Assembly (NCBI GenBank): GCA_014706295.1
Contig: JACSVZ010000007.1
Span: forward strand, 62,570,441-62,634,440
Direction: 5' to 3'
Length of the DNA: 64,000 nt
Origin: Lycocorax pyrrhopterus obiensis
Lineage: Eukaryota > Chordata > Aves > Passeriformes > Paradisaeidae
A program made the position numbers and the translations under genes. Positions within the stretch are counted from its first letter, which is position 1, and every line of letters begins with the position of its first letter. This document shows positions 35,801-64,000 of the stretch, piece after piece. The notes below the pieces were generated by a model. That model made no database searches. It was not told the DNA's origin and was given only the letters and a program-made list of their open reading frames with translations.

Positions 35801-38800
35801 ACAGGTGCTGTTCCTGCAAGTCAGAGCTGCCCAGGAACTGTGGTTGTAACCCCTTCACCTTCAGGAGGGAATATCTGGAACAAAAACAACCTCACAACCC
35901 CTCTGGTAGTTTTTAAATTTACTTCTGCTGCTCTTTTTTTCTCCTATTTTTGCTCTTTCATTTAAAAGTAGCTTCCAAAATCTGTTAGATTTTTCCACCA
36001 AATACTGATTTTTTTAGTGCAAATCTTTTTCAGTTGAAGAAGAAACCTCATAGTATTTCAAAACAAACACTAAATAAATAGATAATAGCTTGTGATTTTA
36101 TTTATTTGTTTATTTAGGTGATAAGGTGTTTAATATTTAGCAGCTCTCCATACCTGTGTGCTGTGAATTTGTGCAGCTGCTCTCACCCTGTGGGGTCAAA
36201 TCACTGAACAGCCTTACTTAACTTATTTATATAAATGGTTGTGGGGTTTTTCTGGGTGCTTTTTCAGTAGATACATCGAATTTTTTTGTGTTTTTTGTTT
36301 CCCACAGGGTGAGGAAATCTCCTGTGGGCACATTTTGACCTGTGCAGGGCTTTACTCCGACCGCCTGTCTGAGATCAGTGGCTGCAGCCCCGAGCCCCGC
36401 ATTGTCCCGTTCCGGGGGGATTATTTGGTGCTAAAACCAGAAAAGTGTTACTTGGTTAAAGGAAATATTTATCCAGTACGTACCCCCTGGTTTGTCTGTC
36501 ACAGTGTGCCCTAAGAGCTGCTAAAAATACAGAAAGAGGGCAAAATTCCATGGTTGTTTTTGTCAGACAGGGATGCACAACACAGGCATGGAGATTCAGT
36601 TGGTTTGTTTTGGTTGTAGGGTTGTTTTCTTAGTAGGGAAAGGATGGAACATCACAATGTCACATGTCCAGAAAACTCTGAATTCTTTCTGTATATCCTA
36701 AAAGAAATCTATAGGCAGGATTCAGAAGTCAGGGAGAGATGACAGGAAATGATTATTTATTATTTAAATAATTATAACAGTCCTGTTTAATCTCTTTATT
36801 GATAATCTGGACAAAGGGGTTGACTGTACCCTCAGGAAGTTCACAGATGACACGGGAGGTCTTTTCCAACCTAAATGGTTCTGGGATTCTGTGGTGAATT
36901 ATTGGATAGAGGATTTAATCTTTTGTGCTAATACCCAGCACTCAGATTTAAGTATTTGCCTTTTGGCCTTATTTTTGAATTAGCTGATTTTGTCATAAAA
37001 AAATAGATGTGGGAGAAAAAGGACAACCTTCCTACCACCTAATACAGACAAACAATGGGATGAAGAGGAGCAATCCCAGACAGAAAATATAATTATAAAG
37101 CAAGAAGGGAGAATTCCTAGGGCAGCATTTTAGCTAATTCTGCTGTACATTTAAATACTGATGTTCTGAATATGAGCTTAGCTTTGTCTGCTAAACACTG
37201 GATCTTTGGGAAAATTGGAATGCTGGCATTGGTGTTTGTCTGACCCCTTCTCACCTGGGCATGATTCAGGATCCTGTCTTGGAATGGGAGGGAGGAAGTG
37301 GAATAAAAAAACCCCCCAAACCTGCAGATACTTGTTATTAGGCCTGCTAAGTTCAGGTTGTTTTGTACACAGCAGTTTCCTAATATTTTGTATTCTATTT
37401 TTAATTGCTCCTGGTGAACAACATCAGGGTGTTGTTGGTTTTGTTGTGGTTTGATTTATATCCTGAAAATCATGTGGACTTTTTTTTTTCCCCTGTTGTT
37501 TGTTTTCCTTTTCCCTGAGATTCAGCTTTACCTGGCCCTGCTCTCTTCTCCAGTGTTTTAATTAATGACATGCCACAACTGCACAATTAACAAGCAGCAA
37601 AACCAGCTCAGAGCCAATTCTATGGTTCTGTGACTCAGAATTTTGTTGCCGTGGTTGGAAATAAAATGGCAGATTTGCTGTTTGTGACACTCTGATCACT
37701 CTGGTGCCCCACTTCAGGTTCCCAATCCTCGGTTCCCGTTCCTGGGAGTCCATTTCACGCCCAGGATGGATGGCAGCGTTTGGCTTGGCCCTAATGCAGT
37801 GTTGGCCTTTAAGAGAGAGGGCTACAAACTGCTGGACTTCAGCCCTGGAGACTTTCTAGATGCTGTAACCTACAGGTAATGCCTCGTGTTTGTGTCTGCT
37901 GGCTGCTCTTGTTGAATTGTGACCCATGGAAGCCACTTCCTGCCCAAATTCCTGCTTTTCCCATGTTTTTGGTGTGTTTAAAGACAGTTGTGCTGATAAG
38001 GGTGGACTTGCCCCAGACGTTTGACTTCGTGTGGTCTCATGTTTGAATTTTCTACCAGGATATGTCTCAGCCTGTCTGGGAATGTGGCTGCTCATTGGAA
38101 GGTGCTGGTGGAGTTATTCCAGGATTGGTTTTGGTCCAATGCACTGTGATAACTTAATCAACCTAGACAGCATCATTAAATACCTGCAGAGGGTGCTGGG
38201 AAGAGAGAAAGGCTGGGGCAGCTGGGGGTGTTCACCTGAAGGAGAGAAGGATCCAGGGAGAGCTCAGAGCCCCTTCCGGGGCCTAAAGGGGCTCCAGGAG
38301 AGCTGGAGAGGGACTGGGGACAAGGCATGGAGGGACAGGACACAGGGAATGGCTTCCCACTGCCAGAGGGCAGGGATAGATGGGATATTGGGAAGGAATT
38401 CCTGGCTGTGAGGGTGGGGAGGCCCTGGCACAGGGTGCCCAGAGAAGCTGTGGCTGCCCCTGGATCCCTGGCAGTGTCCAAGGCCAGGTTGGATGGGGTT
38501 TGGAGCAAGCTGGGACAGTGGAAGGTGTCCCTGCCCAGGTTGCTCCGAGCCCCATCCAACATGGCCTGGAACACTTCCAGGACTGGAATTCAGAGTTAAT
38601 TCAATTCCACAGCTCTGTGAGCAAGGTTTGTTGAAGCAGAGAAGGGCAAACATGTATTCCTCAAATAGAAAGCCTTATGTGATTCCCGATTTTGGGAATG
38701 GGAACTTGTGCCCTGCAGTTGCATTTGCTGCCTTTTTCAGCAGCTGGAGCTGGTGCATTTTGAGGCAGGTTTTCCCTCACTGCAGTTGTTCCTCCCCTTG

Positions 38801-39922
38801 CAGTGGGCTGTGGAAGCTGGTGCTGAGGAACGTGTCCCACGGCCTGGGGGAGCTGTACAGAGCCTTTTCCCTCAGCGCCCAGGTGAAGCAGCTGCAGAAG
38901 TTCATCCCCGAGGTCACCACCAATGATGTTCTCAGGTAAAAGCAACTTCTCCCATTTGGTGAATCTCTTATTTGAACAGCAGAAAACGTGACATGGGTTT
39001 AGTCCCTTCCTCCACCAATATATGATACCAAAGCATGGAGGTGCCTCCAGCTCTGGGGTCCCAGCACAGGAAGGACGTGGAGCTGCTGGAGCCAGTCCAG
39101 AGGAGGCACCAGGATGATCAGAGGGATGGAGAAGCTCTGCTGGGAGGAAAGGCTGAGAACTGGGATTGTTCAGCCTGGAGAGGAGAAGCTTTGGGGTGAC
39201 CTCGTTGTGGCCTTGCAGTGCCTGCAGAGAACCTGCAGAAAGATGGGGAGGGGCTATTTACAGGGCCTTGGAGTAGCAGGACAAGGGGGAATGGCCTCAA
39301 ACTGACAGAGAGCAGGTTCAGATGGGATATTAGGAAGGAATTTTTCCCTGTGAGGGTGGTGAGGCCCTGGCACAGGGTGCCCAGAGAAGCTGTGGCTGCC
39401 CCTGGATCCTCCTTCTGTCCAGGGCCAGGCTGGACAGGGCTTGAAGCAGCCTGGGATAGTGGGAGGTGTCCCTGCCCATGGAATGAGATGAGCTTTAAGG
39501 TCACAGGTTGGACTCGATGGTCTCAGAGGTCTTTTCCCACCTCAATGATCCCAGGACTGCAGGACATCCCCCACTCTGCCTCCTGAGTGTTAAACCTCCC
39601 CCAAAAGGCTCTGTCTCCACTCTCATCCCTCCTCACTGTCTCCCTGGACACCTTGTCACGGGAATTGGTTTCCCGACTTGGGATAACGTTTTCCTCCTGC
39701 TGGCGAGCTCCTCCTTGCTTTTGCAGGGGTCCCTCTGGCGTGCGAGCTCAGGCTCTGGACAGCGACGGGAATTTGGTGGATGACTTTGTGTTCGATGGAG
39801 GCACCGGCAGCGTTGGGAGCAGGGTCCTGCACGTCAGGAACGCCCCTTCTCCCGCCGCCACCTCCTCCCTCGCCATCGCCGCCGTGATCGCCGACGAGGT
39901 GGAGCGGCGCTTCCAGCTGTGA
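29845..39922 (+). CDS. L2HGDH: L2HGDH, mitochondrial L-2-hydroxyglutarate dehydrogenase (complete)
   Basis: Ten exons join in phase: 29845-29921, 30514-30629, 31977-32128, 33963-34094, 34641-34803, 35331-35365, 36308-36475, 37718-37875, 38804-38935, 39727-39922. They total 442 codons plus a TGA stop. The product is an FAD enzyme that oxidises L-2-hydroxyglutarate to 2-oxoglutarate in mitochondria. The N terminus is Arg/Ala-rich with no acidic residue in the first 26 positions, as expected of a presequence. It is shorter than the human one. The dinucleotide-binding motif GAGIVG is at residues 34-39. Other landmarks are [13 protein letters not shown] (70-82), [23 protein letters not shown] and the C-terminal [13 protein letters not shown]. 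The start ATG has A at -3 and G at +4. Intron 1 is almost wholly pyrimidine repeat. No disabling mutation was seen. Confidence 0.97.
29970..30477. repeat. Pyrimidine-rich degenerate tandem repeat filling L2HGDH intron 1
   Basis: About 500 bp almost without G on the plus strand, made of variants of CCCTAT, CCCCTATC and TTCCCCT. It occupies nearly all of the 592-bp intron between L2HGDH exons 1 and 2. Confidence 0.85.
30766..30928 (+). mobile_element. CR1 LINE 3' end
   Basis: GGAAGTGTTCCAGGCCGGGT to CATCCTGGGATTCTATGACT, starting about 140 bp after L2HGDH exon 2. Confidence 0.85.
32893..33352 (+). mobile_element. CR1 LINE, same subfamily as 25905
   Basis: Runs from GACATGGAGGGGCTGGAGCG to CAACAATTCCATGATTCCGT in L2HGDH intron 3. 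Confidence 0.85.
36780..36893 (+). mobile_element. Internally deleted CR1 with an ORF2 remnant
   Basis: The first ~75 bp translate as [20 protein letters not shown], which resembles the CR1 reverse-transcriptase region. It then jumps directly to the terminal GGTCTTTTCCAACCTAAATG tail. Confidence 0.7.
38194..38592 (+). mobile_element. CR1 LINE with an inverted copy of its own 3' part
   Basis: Plus-oriented from about 38194 to 38536. It is followed by 38538-38583, the reverse complement of the segment near 38464-38511, instead of the normal tail. Confidence 0.85.
39040..39562 (+). mobile_element. CR1 LINE, long copy in L2HGDH intron 9
   Basis: From GCTCTGGGGTCCCAGCACAG to CACCTCAATGATCCCAGGAC; ends about 165 bp before the last L2HGDH exon. 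Confidence 0.85.
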
Positions 39923-42234
39923 CCGCCCCGCGGCAACGGGCAGGTTCTGCCCCTCTGCAACGTGGGACTCCTCCCCTGAAGGACACGGAGCCACCAGGCA
40001 GCGTGGTGCTTGCCAGGGTAGCGCTGGCACGGCTGGGCAGTGCCAAAGCAGCCTTGGGAATGTTCTCCTGTGCCCACAACTCCTCGGTGTGGTGAGTGAA
40101 GGAGTTGTGGTGCCTGGTGTGGCGAGGAAGGTTTGGCCACCTGAGCAGGACCAGCCTGTGGGAGGGTCTCCAACCACAGGCAGAGCAGGGAGAGCCTCGG
40201 GGGTGGGATTCTCCACGTGGATTTCCCACGCCTGTGGTCACAACGTTGCCTCCTCACAGGTGGGTCTGAAAAGCCACAGCCGTGGCGTGGCTCTCTGTGT
40301 GCCCTGATTCCATTTAAATTGGAGTCTGCAGTCCTCTAGATTACATGGAAGTAATGGAATAGAAGGATAAGCTCTGCTTAAGGGCCCTGCTGATATGGAA
40401 TTAAAGGCTTTATCAGAGATTGAGAACAATATTGAGAGCCTTCGATGTGAATGTAGAGTATTTCACAGAAAAATAAGCTTAAAGAGGATTACCAAACCCA
40501 AGTCAATTTAGATCTGCAATTCAGATACTCTGTCTGATCACTCTCTATTTTTTATAGAGCTGAAATGGAAATATGGACATAAACAGTCACTTTTCATTTA
40601 ATTTACAGCTGGGAAATCAGCGCTGATCAGGAACTTCATCAGTGGGTTTGGCTTTCTTCTTACCTTTGAGTGCTGGTAATGCAAAAGGAGCTGATCTTTG
40701 TCCAGCCAGTTGAGCAATCCAGGGAAAATGGTCTTTGTAACAGCAAATGTGAAGGGAGGGAAGTTCCAGAAACCTGCCTTAATTGAGTCATGTTTGATGT
40801 TGCTTCCCTTGGAGCCCGAACAGGGATGAGTCAGGAAGGTTTCCCATTTTCCCTCAGCACAGGGGGAGCTCAGACAGTGCTGGTGACTCCTCTGAACTCT
40901 TGTGATGCCCAGTTTTTGTCAGAGATACACCTGGAGGAGTCTGTGTGGAGAGAGATGTGAAGTAAGCTCGGTGCTGAGCTGAGGATCTGGGAGTGTTCTG
41001 CAGAACTGCTGTAAAACAGAATTTAGTGGCCTCGGGGACAAAGTATTGAGGATTTTACAGAAGATGCTCACAGGAGGTTGGGTAACACAGATAATTGTAG
41101 GCAGTTTGTACCAGGCAATTGGACATTAATTTTTCCTTTGAAAGTTCATTTCTGAGCCCTTCTAATGAGAGTGGGTTAGTACAGGAGGGCAGCTGTGAGG
41201 CTGATTTTTACTGTAGATTGGAGACACTTTTTGAGGGGGGAAAAAGGGCTTAACCTGTCTTTTTAAAAATTTTTATTTTTTCTTAATTTTTTGTCCTGTT
41301 GACATCTACTTTACCAGAGAATTGACTGCTGGAAATTCAAATAACAACCTTTTCAGAGCAAAGCTTTGGTCAATTTAGGCAGAGATTCAGCTGTTCCGAG
41401 TCTTCCAGTGCCACAGGACTGTGTAAAACTTCCCACAGTGGAACAATCCTATCCTCCCTCCCTGCCAGAAGTGTTGCCTATCAACAGTAAATCCTACAAA
41501 AGGATTGCAAAAGCAACTTCCTCCCACACGAGGTGTGGTCCTGACATGTATTAACAGCCTAAAAGAACATTAAAATGCAAAGCAGACAGAGAACAGGGGC
41601 AGTCCTAAGTCAGCATTTCCCTGTGCAGCCTGCGGTGCCTTTTCCTCTCAGGTGATGATTGTTTGGGGGTGAAGTTGATTTGAAACTGAAATTATGGCTC
41701 TTGATGTAGCATTCTGTGAAGTATGAATCTTTTCAGAGATAAAGGTTTTACTCTTTTGTTATAAAAATAACTTCAGAGATTACGATATCAGGGTTTCAGG
41801 CATCAATCTTGTTGCTCACAAAGTGTGGAAAAGTGTTAATTTATTTTTCAAATGGGTCTAACTCACTTTGATGACTTCATAAATGTGCCTTTTTCTATAA
41901 TGATTAAATTAGTGTGGTGGAGTTTTTTTAAATGCTGTAAGGTCTGTGTATTTCTGCTGACTCAGAGAAGAGTTTCACTGGAATTTGCTAATTGTCAGCT
42001 GAATTAGGCAGGATATCGCTCTGTATAACAGGAATTACTTCAGGAGGGGGACACATGACCAAACTTGTCTTCCTAAATTATCTTATCTGTGCTTCTCACA
42101 CCTCACAGCTTTTCCTCACTCGACAGGACTGGTCTTTAAGGCTGATCGGGGCCTGTTGTGACAGGTGGGATGAGAATTCCTGAAACTCTGAATAAATATT
42201 TGGACAAACACAATTTGTTCCCCAAAAGTGTTAC
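39923..42234 (+). other. L2HGDH 3' flank, no gene recognised
   Basis: The first few hundred bases are presumably 3' UTR. The remainder is AT-rich unique-looking sequence without recognisable coding exons or long repeats. Short open frames near 41366 and 41992 have no recognisable features. Confidence 0.55.
40400..40405 (+). terminator. Possible ATTAAA polyadenylation signal of L2HGDH
   Basis: A variant hexamer about 480 bases after the L2HGDH stop. No canonical AATAAA was found close by, so the end of this transcript remains uncertain. Confidence 0.3.
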
Positions 42235-42405
42235 AGAATCATAGAACCCCGGACTGGTTTGGGTTGGAGAAGACCTTAAATCCCATCCCATTCCACCCCC
42301 TGCCATGGCAGGGACACCTTCCCCTATCCCAGCTTGCTCCAGGCTCTGTCCAGCCTGGCCTTGGACACTCACAGGGAACAATTCCTTCCCAATCTCCCAT
42401 CTAAA
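42235..42405 (-). mobile_element. CR1 LINE 3' end
   Basis: AGAATCATAGAACCCCGGAC to TTCCTTCCCAATCTCCCATC, with a deletion of the GCAGCCACAGCTTCTC block. Confidence 0.85.
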
Positions 42406-42412
42406 CCAGTGC

Positions 42413-42885
42413 CCAGCAAGGGCAGTCCTGAACTCAGGAAGGAGTAGGAACTGTGGGTCTGTGGGTTGTGCCACCACTGCCCCATTATTACTTTCTTCTT
42501 TTTGCTCACAGTTTGGGTTTGAGGAACAAGTGTCTTCCCACAGAAATGAACATTTTGTTGGGAACCTCCCAGGCTGCTCTGGTGTGGCAGGAAGGTCGAG
42601 CCACGGAGCAGAAGGAGCTGTTGCTGCCTCTGGAAGCATCAGGCTCCTCCAGGAAATCTGTTACAAAGGTGGATCACGCTTTTACTGGCAGAAAAGCCCT
42701 TTGTTTTGCTGGTTTAGTTCATCCATTCCCTTTGTGGACAGGTCTTAAAATGGGGAGTGGAGGGGGGATATAAAGTGTGAGATTGGAATATGATGCTGTT
42801 GGGAGGGAAATGAGGGAAAATTTGGCTGGGTTTGGGTGATCAGTGGGTGAAGGGAATGGTGACAGTGGTGTTCTCTGGAGTGGGG
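42413..42885. other. Unassigned spacer between a CR1 copy and the minisatellite
   Basis: No repeat family, exon or RNA gene was recognised here. Confidence 0.5.
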
Positions 42886-43311
42886 AGGGAAACTGCCTCC
42901 AGAAAGGGAGGAATGCTGCCTCCAACCAGGGAGAAGAACTCCTTCCAGGTATGGAGAGAAACTGCTGGCAGGTAGGAAAACATCCTCCAAACAGGGAGGA
43001 AAACAGCTTCCAGGTAGGGATGGAAACAGCCTCCACGCTGGAAGAAGAACATCCTCCAGACAGGGAGGAAAACACGCTCCAGGTTGTGAGAAAAACTGCC
43101 TCCAGGTAGGAAGAACAGTCTGCAGGTAGGAAAACAGGCTCCAGGCAGGAGAAGAACAGCCTCCAAGTAGGGAGAGAAACTCCTTCCAGGTAAGGAAACA
43201 GCCTCCAAATAGGGAGGAAAACTGCCTCCAAGAAGGGAGCAGAAGAGCATTCAGGTAAGGATGGGAACAGCCTCCAGGCAGGAAGAGGCACAGGTCTCTA
43301 GGAAGCCTCCA
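42886..43311. repeat. Degenerate ~25-bp minisatellite, left block
   Basis: About 16-17 imperfect copies of a unit resembling CTCCAGGTAGGGAGGAAAAC. Unit length varies roughly 22-28 bp. There are almost no stop codons on the minus strand, so long leucine/phenylalanine-rich frames run through it; these are a property of the unit. Confidence 0.85.
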
Positions 43312-43672
43312 TGTCGCTGTTTTCCCCATGGAGGAGTAGAGAAATGACACAAAGTCCAGGCTCAGGGATAAATGGAAGCGATTTAATGAATTCTCAGAAG
43401 GCTTTTTATATGTTGGTTCACAAAGTGTATTAAGTGGCATAAAGTAATTGGTTTTTTGCCATCCACCCCCTAAGGGGATTGGTCAAGTTCTAAGACACCC
43501 ATCTCTGAATGTTTTTCTAGTTAGAACCACAACAATTCTGCAAAACAACCTGCAGCTGCAAGAAGTTTACAAAACTGTAACATTGTTTTGAGTTACTCGC
43601 ATGGGAAAGACAAAGCTCTCACAAAAATGCTGCAGAGAGCTGAAGAAATTCTCTGCTGGAGCTTTTTCAGCA
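43312..43672 (-). mobile_element. Solo LTR inserted in the minisatellite upstream of SOS2
   Basis: The 361-bp unit starts TGTCGCTG and ends TTCAGCA on the plus strand, and is flanked on both sides by TCCA (43308-43311 and 43673-43676), a 4-bp target-site duplication. On the minus strand it shows two CCAAT boxes (TTGACCAATCC near 43478 and a second near 43445), a TATA-like CATATAAAAAG near 43402-43412, and ATTAAA at 43382-43387. No retroviral genes are attached. Confidence 0.75.
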
Positions 43673-43676
43673 TCCA

Positions 43677-44036
43677 TACCTACAGGTAGGGAAATAACCT
43701 TCAGGTAGGGAGAGGCACATCCTGCAGCTAGGGAGGAAAACTGCCTCCAGGTAGGAAGAAGAACATCATCCAGGCAGGGAGAGGCAGAGTGTCCACGTAG
43801 GGAAAAACACAGCCTACAGGTAGGGAAATAGCATCCAGGCAGGAAGAATGACAGGTAGGGAGAGAACCATCCTCCTAGGAAGGGAGAGGCACAGCCCCTA
43901 GGCAGGGATGGAAGCTGCCTGCAGGTAGGGAGGGAAACAGCCTTCAGAAAAACTGCTTCCAGGTAGGGGAACATCCTCCAATTAGGGAAACATCCTCCAG
44001 GCGGGGAAGTATCCTCTAGGTAGGGAAACCTCCCCC
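43677..44036. repeat. Degenerate ~25-bp minisatellite, right block
   Basis: The same unit continues after the solo LTR for about 14-15 copies and stops at the edge of the SOS2 CpG-rich region. Left and right blocks are one array interrupted by the LTR. Confidence 0.85.
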
Positions 44037-44282
44037 GGGCAGGGCACGGCTCCGTGCCGGGAGCTCCGTCCCCGCTCGGCTCCCGCGGTTCCGGGCGCTG
44101 CCCGCAGGGGGCGCGCGGGGCGGGCGGCGCAGGCGCGCAGGGCGGCGGCCGCGGGCGGCGGCGGCAGCGGGGCCGCAGCGAGCGGGGCCCGGCCCGGCCC
44201 GTCCCGACCCCCGCCCGGCGCCTCCCCGCGCCCCGAGCGGCCCCGAGCGGCCCCGCCGAGCCCCGAGCGGCCCCGCCGAGCC

Positions 44283-44306
44283 ATGGCGGCCCGGCCGGGC
44301 GGGTGA
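44283..44306 (+). other. Short upstream ORF in the SOS2 leader
   Basis: ATG GCG GCC CGG CCG GGC GGG TGA encodes seven residues. Its start context (GAGCCATGG, G at +4) is strong. It lies 45 bases before the SOS2 start codon. It matters only if transcription begins upstream of 44283, which cannot be seen here. Confidence 0.45.
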
Positions 44307-44350
44307 GCAGCGACACCGCGGCGGCCCGGCGCCGATGCGGAGCGGCCGCC

Positions 44351-61914
<17,564 letters not shown>

Positions 61915-63540
61915 TAAATCACTCAAAATGGGGTTTTAATTTAAATATATTGTTTGACATCTGGAATAATGGGAAATACCTCCACAGAGCAGGGACTCCT
62001 GGAAGGATTGAAAACCAGCAGTTTATGGCTCAGGATTGTAGCAAAAGTGCTGTTGATACCCACTGACCTCTAAAATAGATATTAAAGAGTAGGAATCAGG
62101 GAAAACACTGCCCAGGGATTGGGTGTGGCTCGTACTGGAATGTTTATTAATTATTCTCTCCGTTTGTTTTGAGTGGGCACTGAAATACTGGAAGGAATGA
62201 TTTTTAAATTCAGAACTACTCCATATTAAAACTATTCTGAAATACAGAAGGGAGTCACAAAGCTAAAGTGGGGCAGAGCTCAGTTCAGTCAGAATTCCTC
62301 AAAAGAGGTGCAGAATGGCTCTGGAATTCAGCAGGGAGGTGCACAGGGAAAAAGCAGGATCTGAGAGGCAAGAGGACAATTCAGAACACACCACACAATT
62401 TTAATTGTTGGGAAAGAAAACTCTTGGAGTGGATGACAAGGTAGGGATGGAGGTTTTGCTGTCTTTGACATGGTTTAATGGAATCTGCTTTTCCTTGGGA
62501 TGTGAATTAATCCCAGGTTTTGGCCCTAAAACATGAGAGCAATCATGTAAACCAATATTACAGAGGAAACCAAGGAGTTGTTCTGAGCTGACAGAGAATA
62601 AATCAGGTGAACCACGTGGTGAATGGCAAGGTTTTGGTTTTATCTTAAAATGATGATGTTTATTTAAAAAATAACAATAAAACTTCTATTTCATTTTTAT
62701 GTATCTTTCATTTTACCATCTGAGGATTGCATGAACAGCCCAGCACCACCTGGAAAATGATGACATTTTTGTGGCTGTAAAAAATAGTGATTTTTGTGCT
62801 CAGGTGCCACTCACTTAGGAACAGACCATAAAGATAAAGTTTTCTTGGCATTGCTTCAATAAACCATTCATATGTAGGAAAGTCCAGCTGACCAAGTCTT
62901 AGCAGTTATTGAAGCATAATTGATTTATAATGATAAGGAGAAGTGTTTGATCAATGGATTAAAGTAGTTATAATATTGAAACTGAAAAAAAAACCCCTTA
63001 AATTTGAAATAGTGCAGCATTATCCTGGAAAAAAAATCTGATTTTATTGCAAAAGCTGCTCTTAGTCATCCTGTGCTTTAATGGAAACAAATCCTTCTCA
63101 ATGAGTGAAAATCTCATCTGATTTTTCATTCACTGAGAAAACTTGAAGAGGACATGAAGTACAGATTATTTTTCCAAGCTCTTTATGAAGGTAATAGGTT
63201 TGAATTTATTAATTCAGTTAATATGGAGCAAGACCTGCTTAATAACTGAGCTGTTGATTTGATCATCTCCCAGGGTGAGATCATCTTTCTGTCAGTGTTT
63301 GCAAAAGGAATCATTAAAGAGAGATATGAAAGTGAAGTGTTTATTTGCTCTGCTTATCTCACTGCCAGGGTTGTTCACTGAGTGTTTCCATTATGAAGGT
63401 CCTTCAGCTTCTTGGGAAGGATAATTAAAACCAAACAACCCCTGCAAGCTGGAATCTTCCTGCTTTGTCTGGTTTTTTTCAGCACCAGGTCCCTGGAAGG
63501 TTTAAAAACATAAATATTGTCGTGGTTTTGAGATAAGGAA

Positions 63541-63620
63541 GTGTGGGGAAAATAAAACATTCATTTCATGTGTGGGGAAAATAAAACATTTTTTCCTGGT
63601 GTGGAGGAAATTCAGAAAAT
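63541..63620. repeat. 29-bp tandem duplication with a decayed third copy
   Basis: GTGTGGGGAAAATAAAACAT occurs at 63541 and 63570, and a weaker version begins at 63599. Confidence 0.8.
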
Positions 63621-63916
63621 TGATGCCTGACACACATAAGTGGAGATGGGTGGTGGCTGGAGAGCTCAGAACAGGGCAGAGGGTTTCTCCCTGCTCTGAA
63701 GGGATCTTCACAAGGCAGCTGCTAAAACAAGGGGATTGGCAGTAGATTGTAAATTTGTTTTCTGGTGTTTGTGTTTCCATAAGAGGAGTTTGAAGTACCC
63801 ACAAAGGAACGAAGGTGGGAAGCAGTGCACACACCGAGGGGGTGAAGTGGGCAAACAGCAGCCCAGGCCCTTACCCTGCCCTGAGATAATTTACATGGGC
63901 ATCAGGGTGATGTCTC

Positions 63917-64000
63917 CATAGAATCCCAGGATGGATTGGGTTGGAAGGGACCTTAAAGCCCATCCAGTTTCACCCCTGCCATGGGCAGGGACACCTTCCA
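63917..64000 (-). mobile_element. CR1 LINE, cut by the window edge
   Basis: CATAGAATCCCAGGATGGAT to CAGGGACACCTTCCA at the last base. Confidence 0.85.

Noticed and set aside
40089..40257. Overlapping frames on both strands in the L2HGDH 3' region (39656-40257 minus)
   Set aside because: Antisense to the last L2HGDH exon and its GC-rich 3' UTR.

Overview
This is vertebrate nuclear DNA, almost certainly from a bird. Multi-exon genes are separated by long introns, and about thirty copies of the avian LINE CR1 are scattered through the window, most of them the 5'-truncated 3' ends typical of that family. Two solo LTRs of avian endogenous-retrovirus type and three CpG-rich promoters are also present. 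A songbird or another neoavian is my inference from the look of the CR1 and LTR sequences, not something I could test.

Layout, left to right: (1) 1-9.6 kb, the last ten coding exons and 3' UTR of MAP4K5 (+). (2) 9.6-12.7 kb, intergenic. (3) 12.9-25.5 kb, the complete CDKL1 gene (+, nine coding exons, 352 aa). (4) 24.7-27.0 kb, a convergent gap with one CR1 copy. (5) 27.0-29.5 kb, the complete DMAC2L/ATP5S gene (-, four coding exons, 195 aa). (6) A 344-bp CpG-rich head-to-head promoter. (7) 29.8-39.9 kb, the complete L2HGDH gene (+, ten coding exons, 442 aa). (8) 39.9-44.0 kb, intergenic, ending in a degenerate ~25-bp minisatellite split by a solo LTR. (9) 44.35-64 kb, the first six coding exons of SOS2 (+, 286 codons), which runs off the right edge. 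The gene set matches, as far as I recall, the human chromosome 14q21-22 block SOS2-L2HGDH-DMAC2L-CDKL1-MAP4K5, so the window is an ordinary conserved synteny block.

The genes do not form one pathway. MAP4K5 (stress-kinase signalling), CDKL1 (a CDK-like kinase) and SOS2 (Ras exchange factor) are signalling proteins. DMAC2L and L2HGDH both act in mitochondria and share the divergent promoter.

The most interesting material is non-genic or uncertain. It includes an unrecognised minus-strand ORF with a plausible splice acceptor in SOS2 intron 1, the minisatellite/LTR complex next to the SOS2 promoter, an LTR that ends 32 bp before a CDKL1 exon, an L2HGDH intron that is almost entirely pyrimidine repeat, upstream ORFs in the SOS2 leader, and CR1 copies with internal inversions. 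I found no clearly new biological system.
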